Of a stretch of 42,855 nucleotides of DNA, positions 7,757 through 17,399 are shown in pieces. The position numbers and the translations under genes were made by a program. Numbering within the stretch: the first letter of the stretch is position 1; each line of letters opens with the position of its first letter. Source of the stretch: Micromonospora sp. 15K316. GTDB taxonomy: Bacteria; Actinomycetota; Actinomycetes; Mycobacteriales; Micromonosporaceae. The stretch is from positions 1-42,855 of the forward strand of contig NZ_SMKG01000028.1 in assembly GCF_004348525.1 (NCBI RefSeq). Direction: 5' to 3'. The notes beneath the pieces are model-generated. The model had not been told where the DNA came from, searched no databases, and worked only from the letters and a program-made list of their open reading frames with translations.

Positions 7757-10357
7757 GTGGCCGGTCCGAAGGCACGTACGAATCGCGCCGCCGCACTGCA
7801 CCGCCAGGCCGCTGCCACCGCGACGGCGGCCGCGAACATCCTCGACGAGATCCGGCCCGCCCCGGCCGACCAGCGACGGCAGTACGAGCTGGCCGGCCAG
7901 CTCCGCGCGGTGGCTGCGCTGGTGGCCCCCGGTTGGGCGGGGGACCCTCTGGAGATGCTGGCCGCTGATGCGCCGCCCGGTGAGGGCCCGCCGCTCTTCG
8001 TCCGGGTCGGCACCGCCGCGCCGCTGGACGACGCGCGCTTCCCCGCCCTGGTGCCGTTGGTCGGCACGGGTCACCTCAGCATCGACACCGACGTGCGGGA
8101 CGCCCGCGTCGCCGGTCTGCTCCGCGCCGTGCTGCTGCGTTCGGTCGGGGCGACACCGGCCGGCGCGCTGCTGGTCCGCGCGGTGGACGCCACCGGCTCG
8201 ACCCTCGCGCCGTTCGCCCCACTGGCGGACGCCGGTCTGCTCCCGCCGCCGGCGTCGGACGTGCCCGGGCTGCGAGCGGTGCTGACCGAGGCCGAGCAGT
8301 GGGTGGCCCCGGGTGCCAACGGGCGACGCCGGCATGACCGGACCCTGCTGCTGGTGTTCGCCGCCCTTCCCGAGTCGACCGCGCCGAGCGACCTGGCCCG
8401 GATCGAGGCGCTGGCCGAGCAGGGCCCGTCGGCCGGGCTGCACCTGGTGGTCGCCGGTTGGGCGGGTGCCGGCCCGTACGCGGACCGCCCGCCGCTGCCC
8501 CGGGCGACGACGCTCACGCTGCGCAACGCGTACGCGCTGCTCGGCGATCCGCCGGGCACCTCGTTCACCAGTCCCGGGGTGGACCCGCCGAACGGGCTGA
8601 ACTCACCGGTCCTCGTCGAGCCGGACCCGCCGGCCGACCTGGTGGACGCGGTCTGCCGGCGGCTCGCCGCGGAGATCGAGGCGGGCTCCCGGTTGTCGCT
8701 CGCCAACGTGCTGCCGCTGACCGGCGACGTGCTCTGGTCGGCGGACTCGGCCGACGGGATGACGACCACGGTGGGCGACGCCGCCGGACGCCCGGTGCCG
8801 CTCGGGTTCACCGAGTTGACTCCGCACTGGCTGGTCAGCGGCCGCTCCGGCGGCGGGCGCTCGGCGTTCCTGACCAACGCCCTGCTCGGCCTGAGCGCGC
8901 GGTACTGCCCGGAGGAGCTGGCGCTCTACCTCGTGGACCTGGCCGACGGGGAGTCCTTCGTGGAGTTCCTCCAGACCGAGCGGGACCGGTCCTGGGTCCC
9001 GCAGGTCCGCGCGGCCGCGATGAGCGCCGACCGTGAGTACGTGCGGGATCTGTTCGCGCAGCTGGCGGCCGAGGTGCGCCGCCGCGAGGAGGCGGGACGC
9101 CGGGCCGGCGGGCAGCGCTTCGCCGAGCTGCGGCAGCACACCGCGCTGCCCCGCATCGTCTGCGTGGTCGACAACGTGGCGCTGCTCTTCGCCGAGCGGG
9201 ACCGGCTCAGCGCCGACCTCGCGGCCCAGCTCGAAGCTCTGGCCCGGTCGGGGCGGACGTACGGCGTTCACCTGGTGCTGGCCGGGGCCGGGGATCTGGG
9301 GTTGGCGGGGCGGTCGGACGCCGGCCACCGGGACTCGCTGCTCGGGCAGTTCCCGGTCCGGGTGGCGCTGCCGGGCGGTGGCGCGGTCCTGGAACCCAGC
9401 AACGACTCGGCGGCCGGTCTGCCGCTGGGCAGCGCGGTGGTGAACACGGCCGGCGGGCTCGGCGGTCCGCGGGGCGCGGTACGCGGCCACGAGCGGTTGA
9501 TCCGGTATCCGGACCCGCAGGACGAGCCGGAGACGGTGGAGCGGCTGCGTCACGAGCTCTGGTCGGCCCGGCCGGAGGGTTCCGCACCGCCTGTGGTCTT
9601 CGCCGGGTACGCCCGGCCGTTGCTGCGCAACGACCCCCGCTACCGGGCGGCGGCCGGGGGTCAGGCGCTCACGCCGGCCGCCCTGCTGGGCCGGGCGGTG
9701 GACGTGGCCCGGTCGACGGTGGTCGTACCGCTCGGTCCGGCGGCGGGGCGCAACCTCGCCGTCCTCGGGCCCGGGCCGGAGGCGGCCGCCCTGCTGGCCA
9801 CCGCGGTCCGGAGCACCGCCGCGCATCACCGGCCGGGCACGGCCCGGTTCGTGGTCGCCGCCGCCGATCCGGCCTGCCGGCCGCTGGTGGAGGCGCTGAC
9901 CGCCGAGCTGGCCGCCCAGCACGAGGCCACGAGCGTCGATGTCGCCGGCCTGCTCGGCGTCGCCATCGGCGCCGGGTCGTCCGGGAACGACACGGAGGAG
10001 GCCACACCGGCCGGTGGCCCGACGTACCTGGTGGTCTTCGGCGCGGGCCGGGCCGACGCCGAGGAGCTACCGGTCGAGCTGTTGCGGACGCTGCTGCGGG
10101 AGGGGCCGGCGACGAGTCGGCACCTGCTCGGCTGGTGGCGGGTGGTGCCGCCGTTCGCCGCCCTGCTCGGGCCGGAGGACGCCGTGGACAAGTTGGCCGC
10201 CGTGGTGGCGGTGGGTGTGCCGGGCGCCCAGCTCGCCAGTGTCTTCCACCGTCCGATCGAGTGGCGTCCGCGCCCGGGCCGGGCGGTGCTCTGGGACGGG
10301 CCGGACGAGCAGGGCCTGGTCCTGGTGCCGTTCGCCGAGGAGGAGCCGAGCGCATGA
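7757..10357 (+). CDS. FtsK/EccC-like protein with degenerate ATPase motifs
   Basis: Protein of 866 residues related to FtsK/SpoIIIE-type ATPases, probably with two tandem RecA-like domains. The first P-loop reads GRSGGGRS at about 362-369: the invariant lysine is arginine (residue 368). The Walker B strand reads VVDNVALLF with Asp472 followed by Asn rather than Glu. The second domain has LAVLGPGPEAAALL where a P-loop should be, with no GK[ST]. No membrane helix is seen. Inferred: a pseudo-ATPase or nucleotide-sensing scaffold. Start: GTG 7757 has GAGGGGG 8 bases upstream; GTG 7748 is in frame but too close to that site. The stop overlaps the next ATG by 4 bases, so the pair should be co-produced. 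It lies beside a T4SS-like cluster and 11 kb from true ESX genes, but a link to either is not shown. Confidence 0.65.
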   Translation: MAGPKARTNRAAALHRQAAATATAAANILDEIRPAPADQRRQYELAGQLRAVAALVAPGWAGDPLEMLAADAPPGEGPPLFVRVGTAAPLDDARFPALVPLVGTGHLSIDTDVRDARVAGLLRAVLLRSVGATPAGALLVRAVDATGSTLAPFAPLADAGLLPPPASDVPGLRAVLTEAEQWVAPGANGRRRHDRTLLLVFAALPESTAPSDLARIEALAEQGPSAGLHLVVAGWAGAGPYADRPPLPRATTLTLRNAYALLGDPPGTSFTSPGVDPPNGLNSPVLVEPDPPADLVDAVCRRLAAEIEAGSRLSLANVLPLTGDVLWSADSADGMTTTVGDAAGRPVPLGFTELTPHWLVSGRSGGGRSAFLTNALLGLSARYCPEELALYLVDLADGESFVEFLQTERDRSWVPQVRAAAMSADREYVRDLFAQLAAEVRRREEAGRRAGGQRFAELRQHTALPRIVCVVDNVALLFAERDRLSADLAAQLEALARSGRTYGVHLVLAGAGDLGLAGRSDAGHRDSLLGQFPVRVALPGGGAVLEPSNDSAAGLPLGSAVVNTAGGLGGPRGAVRGHERLIRYPDPQDEPETVERLRHELWSARPEGSAPPVVFAGYARPLLRNDPRYRAAAGGQALTPAALLGRAVDVARSTVVVPLGPAAGRNLAVLGPGPEAAALLATAVRSTAAHHRPGTARFVVAAADPACRPLVEALTAELAAQHEATSVDVAGLLGVAIGAGSSGNDTEEATPAGGPTYLVVFGAGRADAEELPVELLRTLLREGPATSRHLLGWWRVVPPFAALLGPEDAVDKLAAVVAVGVPGAQLASVFHRPIEWRPRPGRAVLWDGPDEQGLVLVPFAEEEPSA

Positions 10358-11118
10358 GCCGCAACGGGCGGAAGACGGCCACGGTCACCCGGGGCGAGGG
10401 GCAGAATCCGGCCGGGCCGGGCCGCCAGCGCACCGCGGAGCAGCAGGAGACGCTCCCGAAGCCGGTCGCGGCGGCTGACGCCGCGCTGGACGCCTGGCAG
10501 GACTACCTGGCGGCGGCCCGACAGTTGGACGGGGTGCGCCGGTCCGCCGCGGCCGCCGCCGGTGAGCAGGCCCGGTCGGTGCAGGCGGCCCGGGAGGAGT
10601 TGGCCGAGGTCCGTACCCGGCTGGCCGCGCAGCAGACCCGGTTGCGCGACCGGGGCGTACCGCAGATCTCGCTGGTGCCGTCGCCGCCGGAGCTGACCGA
10701 GGAGGCCCGCTCGATGACCGGCGGGCCGGCGGCCGTGCTGTCCGGGCTGCGGACCGCCCGTGACCGGGTCGACGCGGCGGACGGGGTACTGGTGGCGCGG
10801 CGTCCGCTCCGCCCGGGGAGCTGGCCCGCACGGCCGCGCAACCTGCTGGTCTACGGTCCGATCGCGCTGGTGGTACCGCTGATCCAGGTGGTGGTCTACG
10901 TCGCGACGGGTGCCGGTGCGGCGACCGTCGCCGCCCTGATCTGTGGCCTGCCGATGCCGGCGGTGGCGTTCGTGGCCGGGTGGATCGGTGTCGGGCGGCT
11001 CTTCCGGTCGACGGGCGCCGGCCGGGTGGACCGTACGTCCCGATTCGGCGCGCTGGTCTGCCTGGTGCCGGCGGTGCTGGTCACGGCGGGCCTGCTGCTC
11101 GCCATGCTGGCCGGCTGA
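10354..11118 (+). CDS. Coiled-coil membrane protein, partner of the FtsK-like protein
   Basis: No named family is recognised. The 254-residue protein has a polar start, a long Ala/Arg/Glu/Gln-rich helical stretch (about 35-130) likely to be coiled coil, and two or three membrane helices at the C-terminus (about 165-190, 192-215, 228-253). ATG 10354 overlaps the stop of the FtsK-like gene by 4 bases, so the two probably form a complex with this protein as membrane anchor. FtsK and EccC proteins normally carry their own helices, whereas the upstream protein has none, so membrane attachment may have been split off into this subunit (inference). A strong hairpin lies 35 bases after its stop. Confidence 0.6.
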   Translation: MSRNGRKTATVTRGEGQNPAGPGRQRTAEQQETLPKPVAAADAALDAWQDYLAAARQLDGVRRSAAAAAGEQARSVQAAREELAEVRTRLAAQQTRLRDRGVPQISLVPSPPELTEEARSMTGGPAAVLSGLRTARDRVDAADGVLVARRPLRPGSWPARPRNLLVYGPIALVVPLIQVVVYVATGAGAATVAALICGLPMPAVAFVAGWIGVGRLFRSTGAGRVDRTSRFGALVCLVPAVLVTAGLLLAMLAG

Positions 11119-11153
11119 AACCGCCGCCGGTCGGCGCGGGCGGGAACGGAACT

Positions 11154-11185
11154 GGCCGGCCGCCCTGGGTCCAGGTCGGCCGGCC
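11154..11185. terminator. Hairpin between convergent genes
   Basis: GGCCGGCCG (11154-11162) pairs with CGGCCGGCC (11177-11185). Inside, CCTGG (11164-11168) faces CCAGG (11171-11175), giving an almost continuous stem. No U-tract follows, as is usual in high-GC actinomycetes. It sits between the convergent coiled-coil gene and folE and can serve both strands. Confidence 0.6.
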
Positions 11186-11200
11186 GGGTGGTACGTCCTG

Positions 11201-11830
11201 TCAGCGGGGCAGGATCAGGGCCATCGCCTCGGCCCGGGACTTCGCGTCGTTCTGGAGCGTGCCACGCACCGCCGACGTGATCGTCTTGGCGCCGGACTTC
11301 TGGATGCCGCGCATGGCCATGCACATGTGCTCGCACTCGAGTACGACGATCACGCCCCGGGGTGCGAGCTTCTCCATCAGCAGGTCGGCGATCTGCGTGG
11401 TGAGCCGCTCCTGCACCTGCGGTCGGCGGGCGTAGACCTCGACCAGCCGGGCCAGCTTGGACAGGCCGGTGATCCGCCCGTCCGGGCCGGGGATGTAGCC
11501 GATGTGGGCGCTGCCGCGGAACGGCAGCAGGTGGTGCTCGCAGAGGCTCATCACGTCGATGTCCCGGACGATCACCAGCTCCTGGTGGTTGGCCTCGAAG
11601 GTGGTGCTGAGCACCTGGGCCGGGTCGACCCGCAGGCCGGCGAAGAGCTCGGCGTACGCCCGGGCCACCCGGGCCGGGGTCTGCCGGAGCCCGTCGCGGT
11701 CCGGGTCCTCCCCGACCGCGATCAGGATCTCGCGGACCGCCTTCTCGATCCGGGCCAGGTCGACGCTCTCCTCGACCGGGCCGCCGGTGAGCTTCCCGTT
11801 GATCAGCCGCGCGGCGATGTAGTCCAGCAT
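11201..11830 (-). CDS. folE: GTP cyclohydrolase I
   Basis: First enzyme of folate synthesis: converts GTP to 7,8-dihydroneopterin triphosphate and formate in the cytoplasm. The protein has 209 residues, normal for bacterial FolE. The zinc ligands are present: Cys97 and His100 in SLCEHH, and Cys170 in EHMCMAMRG. The conserved C-terminal block [12 protein letters not shown] is intact. ATG 11830 is the start; the sequence before it has no clear ribosome-binding site. It lies 71 bases downstream of ftsH on the same strand, the ftsH-folE order known from Mycobacterium (Rv3610c-Rv3609c), and is likely read from the ftsH transcript. The folP, folB and folK genes that often follow folE in actinobacteria are not here. 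Confidence 0.95.
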   Translation of the reverse strand: MLDYIAARLINGKLTGGPVEESVDLARIEKAVREILIAVGEDPDRDGLRQTPARVARAYAELFAGLRVDPAQVLSTTFEANHQELVIVRDIDVMSLCEHHLLPFRGSAHIGYIPGPDGRITGLSKLARLVEVYARRPQVQERLTTQIADLLMEKLAPRGVIVVLECEHMCMAMRGIQKSGAKTITSAVRGTLQNDAKSRAEAMALILPR

Positions 11831-11901
11831 GTCGTCGCCGGGCTCAGTCGCGGAGGCGGCCAGCCCCCGATGTTCGAGGCTGGCCGCCGGGTCCGTCGTG
11901 C

Positions 11902-13917
<2,016 letters not shown>

Positions 13918-14450
13918 GCTGTTGTCGGGTGCCTGAGCGCCCGCATCCTCCTGATCGACGTCCTGACCGTCTGATTGGTGTCGCCGCCGGAGCGGCTGCC
14001 GGAGCCGCCGTGCGGGCCGGCCTCGACCGCCGAGGAGCGACAAATTGCCGCGCCGCGGTCATTCGACGGTACACCGTGTGCGCACGGAGTGAGCTTGCGA
14101 GCCCCGCACTCGACGCACGCCGGACATCGACGGCACGTCCCGTGGGCCGGGGCCCGCCAGCCCGCGCCATCCCGTACGACGGGACCGGGCGGAGACCGGC
14201 GTGGCGAGAAGTCCACTCCCGGCCACCCACGAACACCCGGTCGAAGCGGTCGAGGGGCCGGGCGCGGAGATGCCTCCACGCCACCGACGTACACGGTAGT
14301 CCGAACAGCTGAGAATCCGCTGAACGTCCGCTTGACGAGCGAGCCCTCTTCGAGCTCTCCCCGCCGGCCGCCGGACGGCGAGCTCAGCCGCGGGGCGCAC
14401 TCGCCGTGCGATCCGGGTCGACGAGGGCCCGGCGTCGATGGGAGGAGGGC
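13918..14450. other. 533-base gap between hpt and ftsH, no gene seen
   Basis: Both flanking genes are on the minus strand, so this gap holds the hpt 3' end and the ftsH promoter. The frames in it are Arg/Pro/Gly-rich and look non-coding. Two TACCGT hexamers on the minus strand (14071-14066 and 14298-14293) could be -10 elements, but neither has a good -35. An imperfect inverted repeat with GAGCT arms (about 14352-14385) may end hpt transcription. The stretch around 14088-14113 (GTGAGCTTGCGAG, CCCCGCA) weakly resembles the repeat at 42263 and may be a decayed copy. Confidence 0.45.
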
Positions 14451-15026
14451 TCAGGAACGGGCGTAGACCTCCGGCTTGAGCACTCCCACGTAGGGCAGCT
14501 CCCGGTACCGCTCGCCGAAGTCGAGCCCGTAGCCGACGACGAACTCGGTCGGGATATCGAAGCCGACGTACTTGACCGGCACCGAGACCTTGACCGCGTC
14601 CGGCTTGCGGAACAGCGCGACGACCTCGACGCTCGCGGCCGAACGGGACTCCAGGTAACGCAGCAGCCAGGAGAGGGTGAGGCCGGAGTCGACGATGTCC
14701 TCGACCACGATCACGTGCCGGCCGGCGATGTCCCGGTCGAGGTCCTTGAGGATGCGGACGACGCCGGAGGAGGTGGTGCCCTGCCCGTACGACGAGACGG
14801 CCATGAACTCGAGCTCGGCGGGCGGGCCGTGGCGGCCCAGCGCCCGGGCGAAGTCGGCCATGAACATGACCGCGCCCTTGAGCACGCAGACCAGCAGGAG
14901 CCCGTCCTCGACGTGGGCGTGGTCCGCTGCGACCTGCTTGGCCAGCTCCGCGGTCTTCTCGCGGATCTGCGCCTCGGAAATGATCACGTGGTCGATGTCG
15001 GCGTCGTACCAGGAGCCGTCTGCCAT
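14451..15026 (-). CDS. hpt: Hypoxanthine phosphoribosyltransferase
   Basis: Purine salvage: joins hypoxanthine (and usually guanine) to PRPP to form IMP or GMP in the cytoplasm. The protein has 191 residues, normal for the family. Seen: the PRPP-binding block VIVVEDIVDSGLTL, the early loop VLKGAVMFMADF, the mobile-loop start SSYGQGTTSSG, and a C-terminal VGYGLDFGERYRELPYVGVL typical of bacterial Hpt. ATG 15026 is the start, with AGGAG just 2 bases before it. In mycobacteria hpt lies next to tilS (Rv3624c-Rv3625c). Here a regulator and a tiny ORF on about 1.3 kb separate the two, so hpt needs its own promoter. Confidence 0.94.
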   Translation of the reverse strand: MADGSWYDADIDHVIISEAQIREKTAELAKQVAADHAHVEDGLLLVCVLKGAVMFMADFARALGRHGPPAELEFMAVSSYGQGTTSSGVVRILKDLDRDIAGRHVIVVEDIVDSGLTLSWLLRYLESRSAASVEVVALFRKPDAVKVSVPVKYVGFDIPTEFVVGYGLDFGERYRELPYVGVLKPEVYARS

Positions 15027-15127
15027 GGCTCCTAGCCTGCCGTACGCCGACCGGCCCCCGTCGGCGGGGCCGCCCCTTTTGGCGCGGTCCCGCCCGGGAT
15101 TTTCCGGTCGAATCAGACCAAGGGGCA

Positions 15128-15283
15128 TCAGCAGGTACGGGAGTGCCAGCGACGCCCGGCCTCTGTCGGTTTCCAGTCGGCGGAGTCGCGGCTGTCGGCG
15201 GTGACGCCGGTCGCCCCGGCGACCGCGAGGACGATCAGGAACAGCACGAGGAACAAGAACTCCATGACGGCGCCCGCTTTCAT
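15128..15283 (-). CDS. Small single-pass membrane protein (about 45-62 aa)
   Basis: Candidate small gene. The product begins with a membrane helix (EFLFLVLFLIVLAVAGATGV), followed by a polar tail with DSRDSADWKP and ends in Cys. Small actinobacterial proteins with a helix followed by a DSRD motif are common and uncharacterised. The start is uncertain: ATG 15316, 15283 and 15265 are in frame and none has a good ribosome-binding site. I chose 15283, which has a weak -10-like CAATAT 7 bases upstream. It lies upstream of hpt on the same strand, 101 bases away, and diverges from the GlxA-type regulator. Confidence 0.45.
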   Translation of the reverse strand: MKAGAVMEFLFLVLFLIVLAVAGATGVTADSRDSADWKPTEAGRRWHSRTC

Positions 15284-15356
15284 CTGGTTGATATTGGTTT
15301 CGCCGCCGATGCGCATCGGATCTGAGCCCAGTCTGCGGCTTCTCTCCGAGCGGCGA

Positions 15357-15376
15357 CAGTGGCAGGGATGCCACTG
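15357..15376. promoter_or_regulatory. Perfect palindrome, candidate operator
   Basis: CAGTGGCA (15357-15364), 4 bases (GGGA), then TGCCACTG (15369-15376). It lies in the divergent gap between the small membrane ORF and the GlxA-type gene, 41 bases before the latter's start. The length, symmetry and position fit an operator for the adjacent AraC-type regulator or for another dimeric regulator. The site is seen; its use is inferred. Confidence 0.5.
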
Positions 15377-15404
15377 ATCATCGATTTACTGCCACCCGGT
15401 GGGT

Positions 15405-15410
15405 TACCCT
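15405..15410 (+). promoter_or_regulatory. -10 element of the GlxA-type gene
   Basis: TACCCT fits TANNNT and ends 6 bases before ATG 15417, so the transcript would be leaderless. No convincing -35 is seen 16-18 bases upstream, where the palindrome region ends. The absence of a -35 would suit activator-dependent transcription. Confidence 0.4.
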
Positions 15411-15416
15411 CGTCAC

Positions 15417-16379
15417 ATGCTCCGATCGGTAGCCGTCCTCGCCCTGGACCAGGTCGCCCCCTTCGAACTCGGCGTGCTCGCGGAGGTCTTCGGTACCGAC
15501 CGGACGGCCGACGGATTTCCCGCCCACCGCTTCGACGTCTGCAGCCCGGACGGCGCACCGGTGCGCACGTCCGCCGGATTCCAGCTGGTCCCGCACGCCG
15601 ACCTCGGCCCGCTGGAGGACGCGGACCTGGTCGCGGTTCCCGCGCACGACCGGTGCGCCACCGTTCCCGAGCCGGTCCTGGAGGCGCTGCGCCGGGCCGA
15701 CGCACGCGGCGCCCGCCTGCTCAGCGTCTGCTCGGGCGCCTTCCTGCTCGGCGCGGCCGGGCTGCTCGACGGGCGCGACTGCACCACCCACTGGCGGTAC
15801 GTCGACGAGCTGCAACGGCTGCACCCGGCGGCCCGGGTCCAGTGCAACTCGCTCTACGTGGCGGACGGCCGGCTGCTGACCAGTGCCGGCACCGCCGCCG
15901 GTATCGACGCCTGCCTGCACCTGATCCGTCAGGAGCACGGCTCGGCCACCGCCACCCGGCTGGCCCGCCGGATGGTGGTGCCGCCGCATCGGGACGGCGG
16001 CCAGGCCCAGTACGTCGAGGCGCCGATCCCCCGGACGCCGCAGGCCCCCACCCTGGAGCCGGTCCTGGAGTGGCTGATCGGGCACCTCGAACACCCCGTC
16101 ACCGTCGACGGGCTCGCGGCCCGGGCCGGCATGGCGCCCCGGACCTTCGCCCGCCGGTTCCGGGCCGAGACCGGCACCACCCCGCACGACTGGCTGACCA
16201 ACCAGCGGGTGCTGCTGGCCCGGCGGCTGCTGGAGGAGACCGGACTCAGCGTCGAGGCGGTCGCGGACCGGGCCGGCTTCGGCGACGCGGCCACGCTGCG
16301 CCACCACTTCACCCGCCGGGTCGGCGCCACGCCGCAGAGCTACCGCACCACCTTCCGCGACCGCGCCCACGTCGACTGA
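15417..16379 (+). CDS. GlxA/FtrA-type AraC family regulator
   Basis: Transcription factor of 320 residues with an N-terminal DJ-1/PfpI-like (class I amidotransferase fold) domain and a C-terminal AraC DNA-binding domain with two helix-turn-helix units. Seen: the start RSVAVLALDQVAPFELGVLAEVF, the nucleophile-elbow-like LLSVCSGAFLLGAAGLLDGR, the linker ARRMVVPPHRDGGQAQY typical of this family, and the AraC blocks ARAGMAPRTFARRFRAETG and AGFGDAATLRHHFTRRVGATPQSYR. Ligand and targets are unknown. ATG 15417 starts the family-typical N-terminus and sits 6 bases after TACCCT. The gene converges on tilS with 26 bases between them and interrupts the usual hpt-tilS pairing. Confidence 0.9.
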   Translation: MLRSVAVLALDQVAPFELGVLAEVFGTDRTADGFPAHRFDVCSPDGAPVRTSAGFQLVPHADLGPLEDADLVAVPAHDRCATVPEPVLEALRRADARGARLLSVCSGAFLLGAAGLLDGRDCTTHWRYVDELQRLHPAARVQCNSLYVADGRLLTSAGTAAGIDACLHLIRQEHGSATATRLARRMVVPPHRDGGQAQYVEAPIPRTPQAPTLEPVLEWLIGHLEHPVTVDGLAARAGMAPRTFARRFRAETGTTPHDWLTNQRVLLARRLLEETGLSVEAVADRAGFGDAATLRHHFTRRVGATPQSYRTTFRDRAHVD

Positions 16380-16405
16380 CCGGCCGGGCCGACCAGCTCG
16401 GCGAC

Positions 16406-17389
16406 TCAGGCGGGCATGAGGCGATCGGCGCGACGCAGCACCCGCAGACCGCCCGGCAGGTACGCGGGGCCCTGCCCCCGCCACGCCGTGACCAGCGCGT
16501 TCAACGCCGCCACGTGACGGTGGGAGAGCGCGCTCGGCGGGGCGCCCAGCTCCCTCGCCCAGGCGTGCAGCACTCGACCCCGTACGGCGGGGGCGAGCGC
16601 GGCGAGCTCCGGCACGGCGAGCCCACCCGCCGGGTCACGGACCGCCGCCAGGGCCGCCTCGGCGAGGTCGTCGAGCGCGGCATTGTCCTCGGCGACCAAC
16701 CCGGCCGTCCGGGCCAGCCCGTCCAGAACCCCGGGCCCGAGGGCGCGGACCAGCACGGGCAACACCTCGGAGCGAACCCGCGCCCGGGAGTACGCGGGAT
16801 CGCTGTTGTGCGGGTCGACCCACGGCTTCAGGCCGAGCACGACACACGCCGCCCGGGTCTGCTCACGGGTGATCCCGAGCAGCGGGCGGAGCAGCGGCAC
16901 CCCGGCCAGGTCCCGGCGGGCGGGCATCCCGGCCAGACCCCGGGGACCGGCACCCCGGGCCAGCGCGAGCAGCACCGTCTCGGCCTGGTCGTCGCGGGTG
17001 TGTCCGGTGAGCAGGGCGGCAGCGCCGTGCCGCACGGCGGCGGCCGCCAGCGCCTCGTAGCGAGCCTCCCGGGCGGCCGCCTCCGGGCCACCGGGCCGCC
17101 CGGCCACCTGCACCCGGACCAGCTCCACCGGAGCCAGTCCCAGCTCGCCGGCGAGCGCGGCCACCTCGGCGGCCCGTTCGGCGGAGCCCGCCTGGAGCCC
17201 GTGGTCGACCGTCACCAGGCCGGCACGGCGACCGAGGCGCGGCGCGACGAACGCCGTGGCGGCGGCGAGCGCCAGCGAGTCGGCGCCACCGGAGCAGGCG
17301 ACCAGCACCGGCCCCTCCCCGGACAGGTCGGTCAGCGCGCGGCGCACCGCCACCCGGATCGCGGCCACCGGCGGAGCGAGTACGGCCAC
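16406..17389 (-). CDS. tilS: tRNA(Ile)-lysidine synthase
   Basis: Modifies C34 of the CAU-anticodon isoleucine tRNA to lysidine using ATP and lysine, so that AUA is read as Ile. This is essential in most bacteria. The 327-residue protein has the PP-loop ATPase motif SGGADS (about 33-38) and the block GHTRDDQAETVLLAL; many homologues have HHxDDQ there, so the first His is Gly here. The region SRARVRSEVLPVL is conserved in TilS. The C-terminal part is short, as in actinobacterial enzymes. ATG 17389 lies 10 bases after the stop of the upstream protease gene, so the two form an operon. The same order occurs in Mycobacterium (Rv3626c-Rv3625c). Confidence 0.93.
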   Translation of the reverse strand: MAVLAPPVAAIRVAVRRALTDLSGEGPVLVACSGGADSLALAAATAFVAPRLGRRAGLVTVDHGLQAGSAERAAEVAALAGELGLAPVELVRVQVAGRPGGPEAAAREARYEALAAAAVRHGAAALLTGHTRDDQAETVLLALARGAGPRGLAGMPARRDLAGVPLLRPLLGITREQTRAACVVLGLKPWVDPHNSDPAYSRARVRSEVLPVLVRALGPGVLDGLARTAGLVAEDNAALDDLAEAALAAVRDPAGGLAVPELAALAPAVRGRVLHAWARELGAPPSALSHRHVAALNALVTAWRGQGPAYLPGGLRVLRRADRLMPA

Positions 17390-17399
17390 GGACGTACCG

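Noticed and set aside
14059..14400. 113-codon minus-strand frame in the hpt-ftsH gap
   Set aside because: Arg/Ser-rich with no recognisable domain and poor third-position pattern; treated as non-coding.
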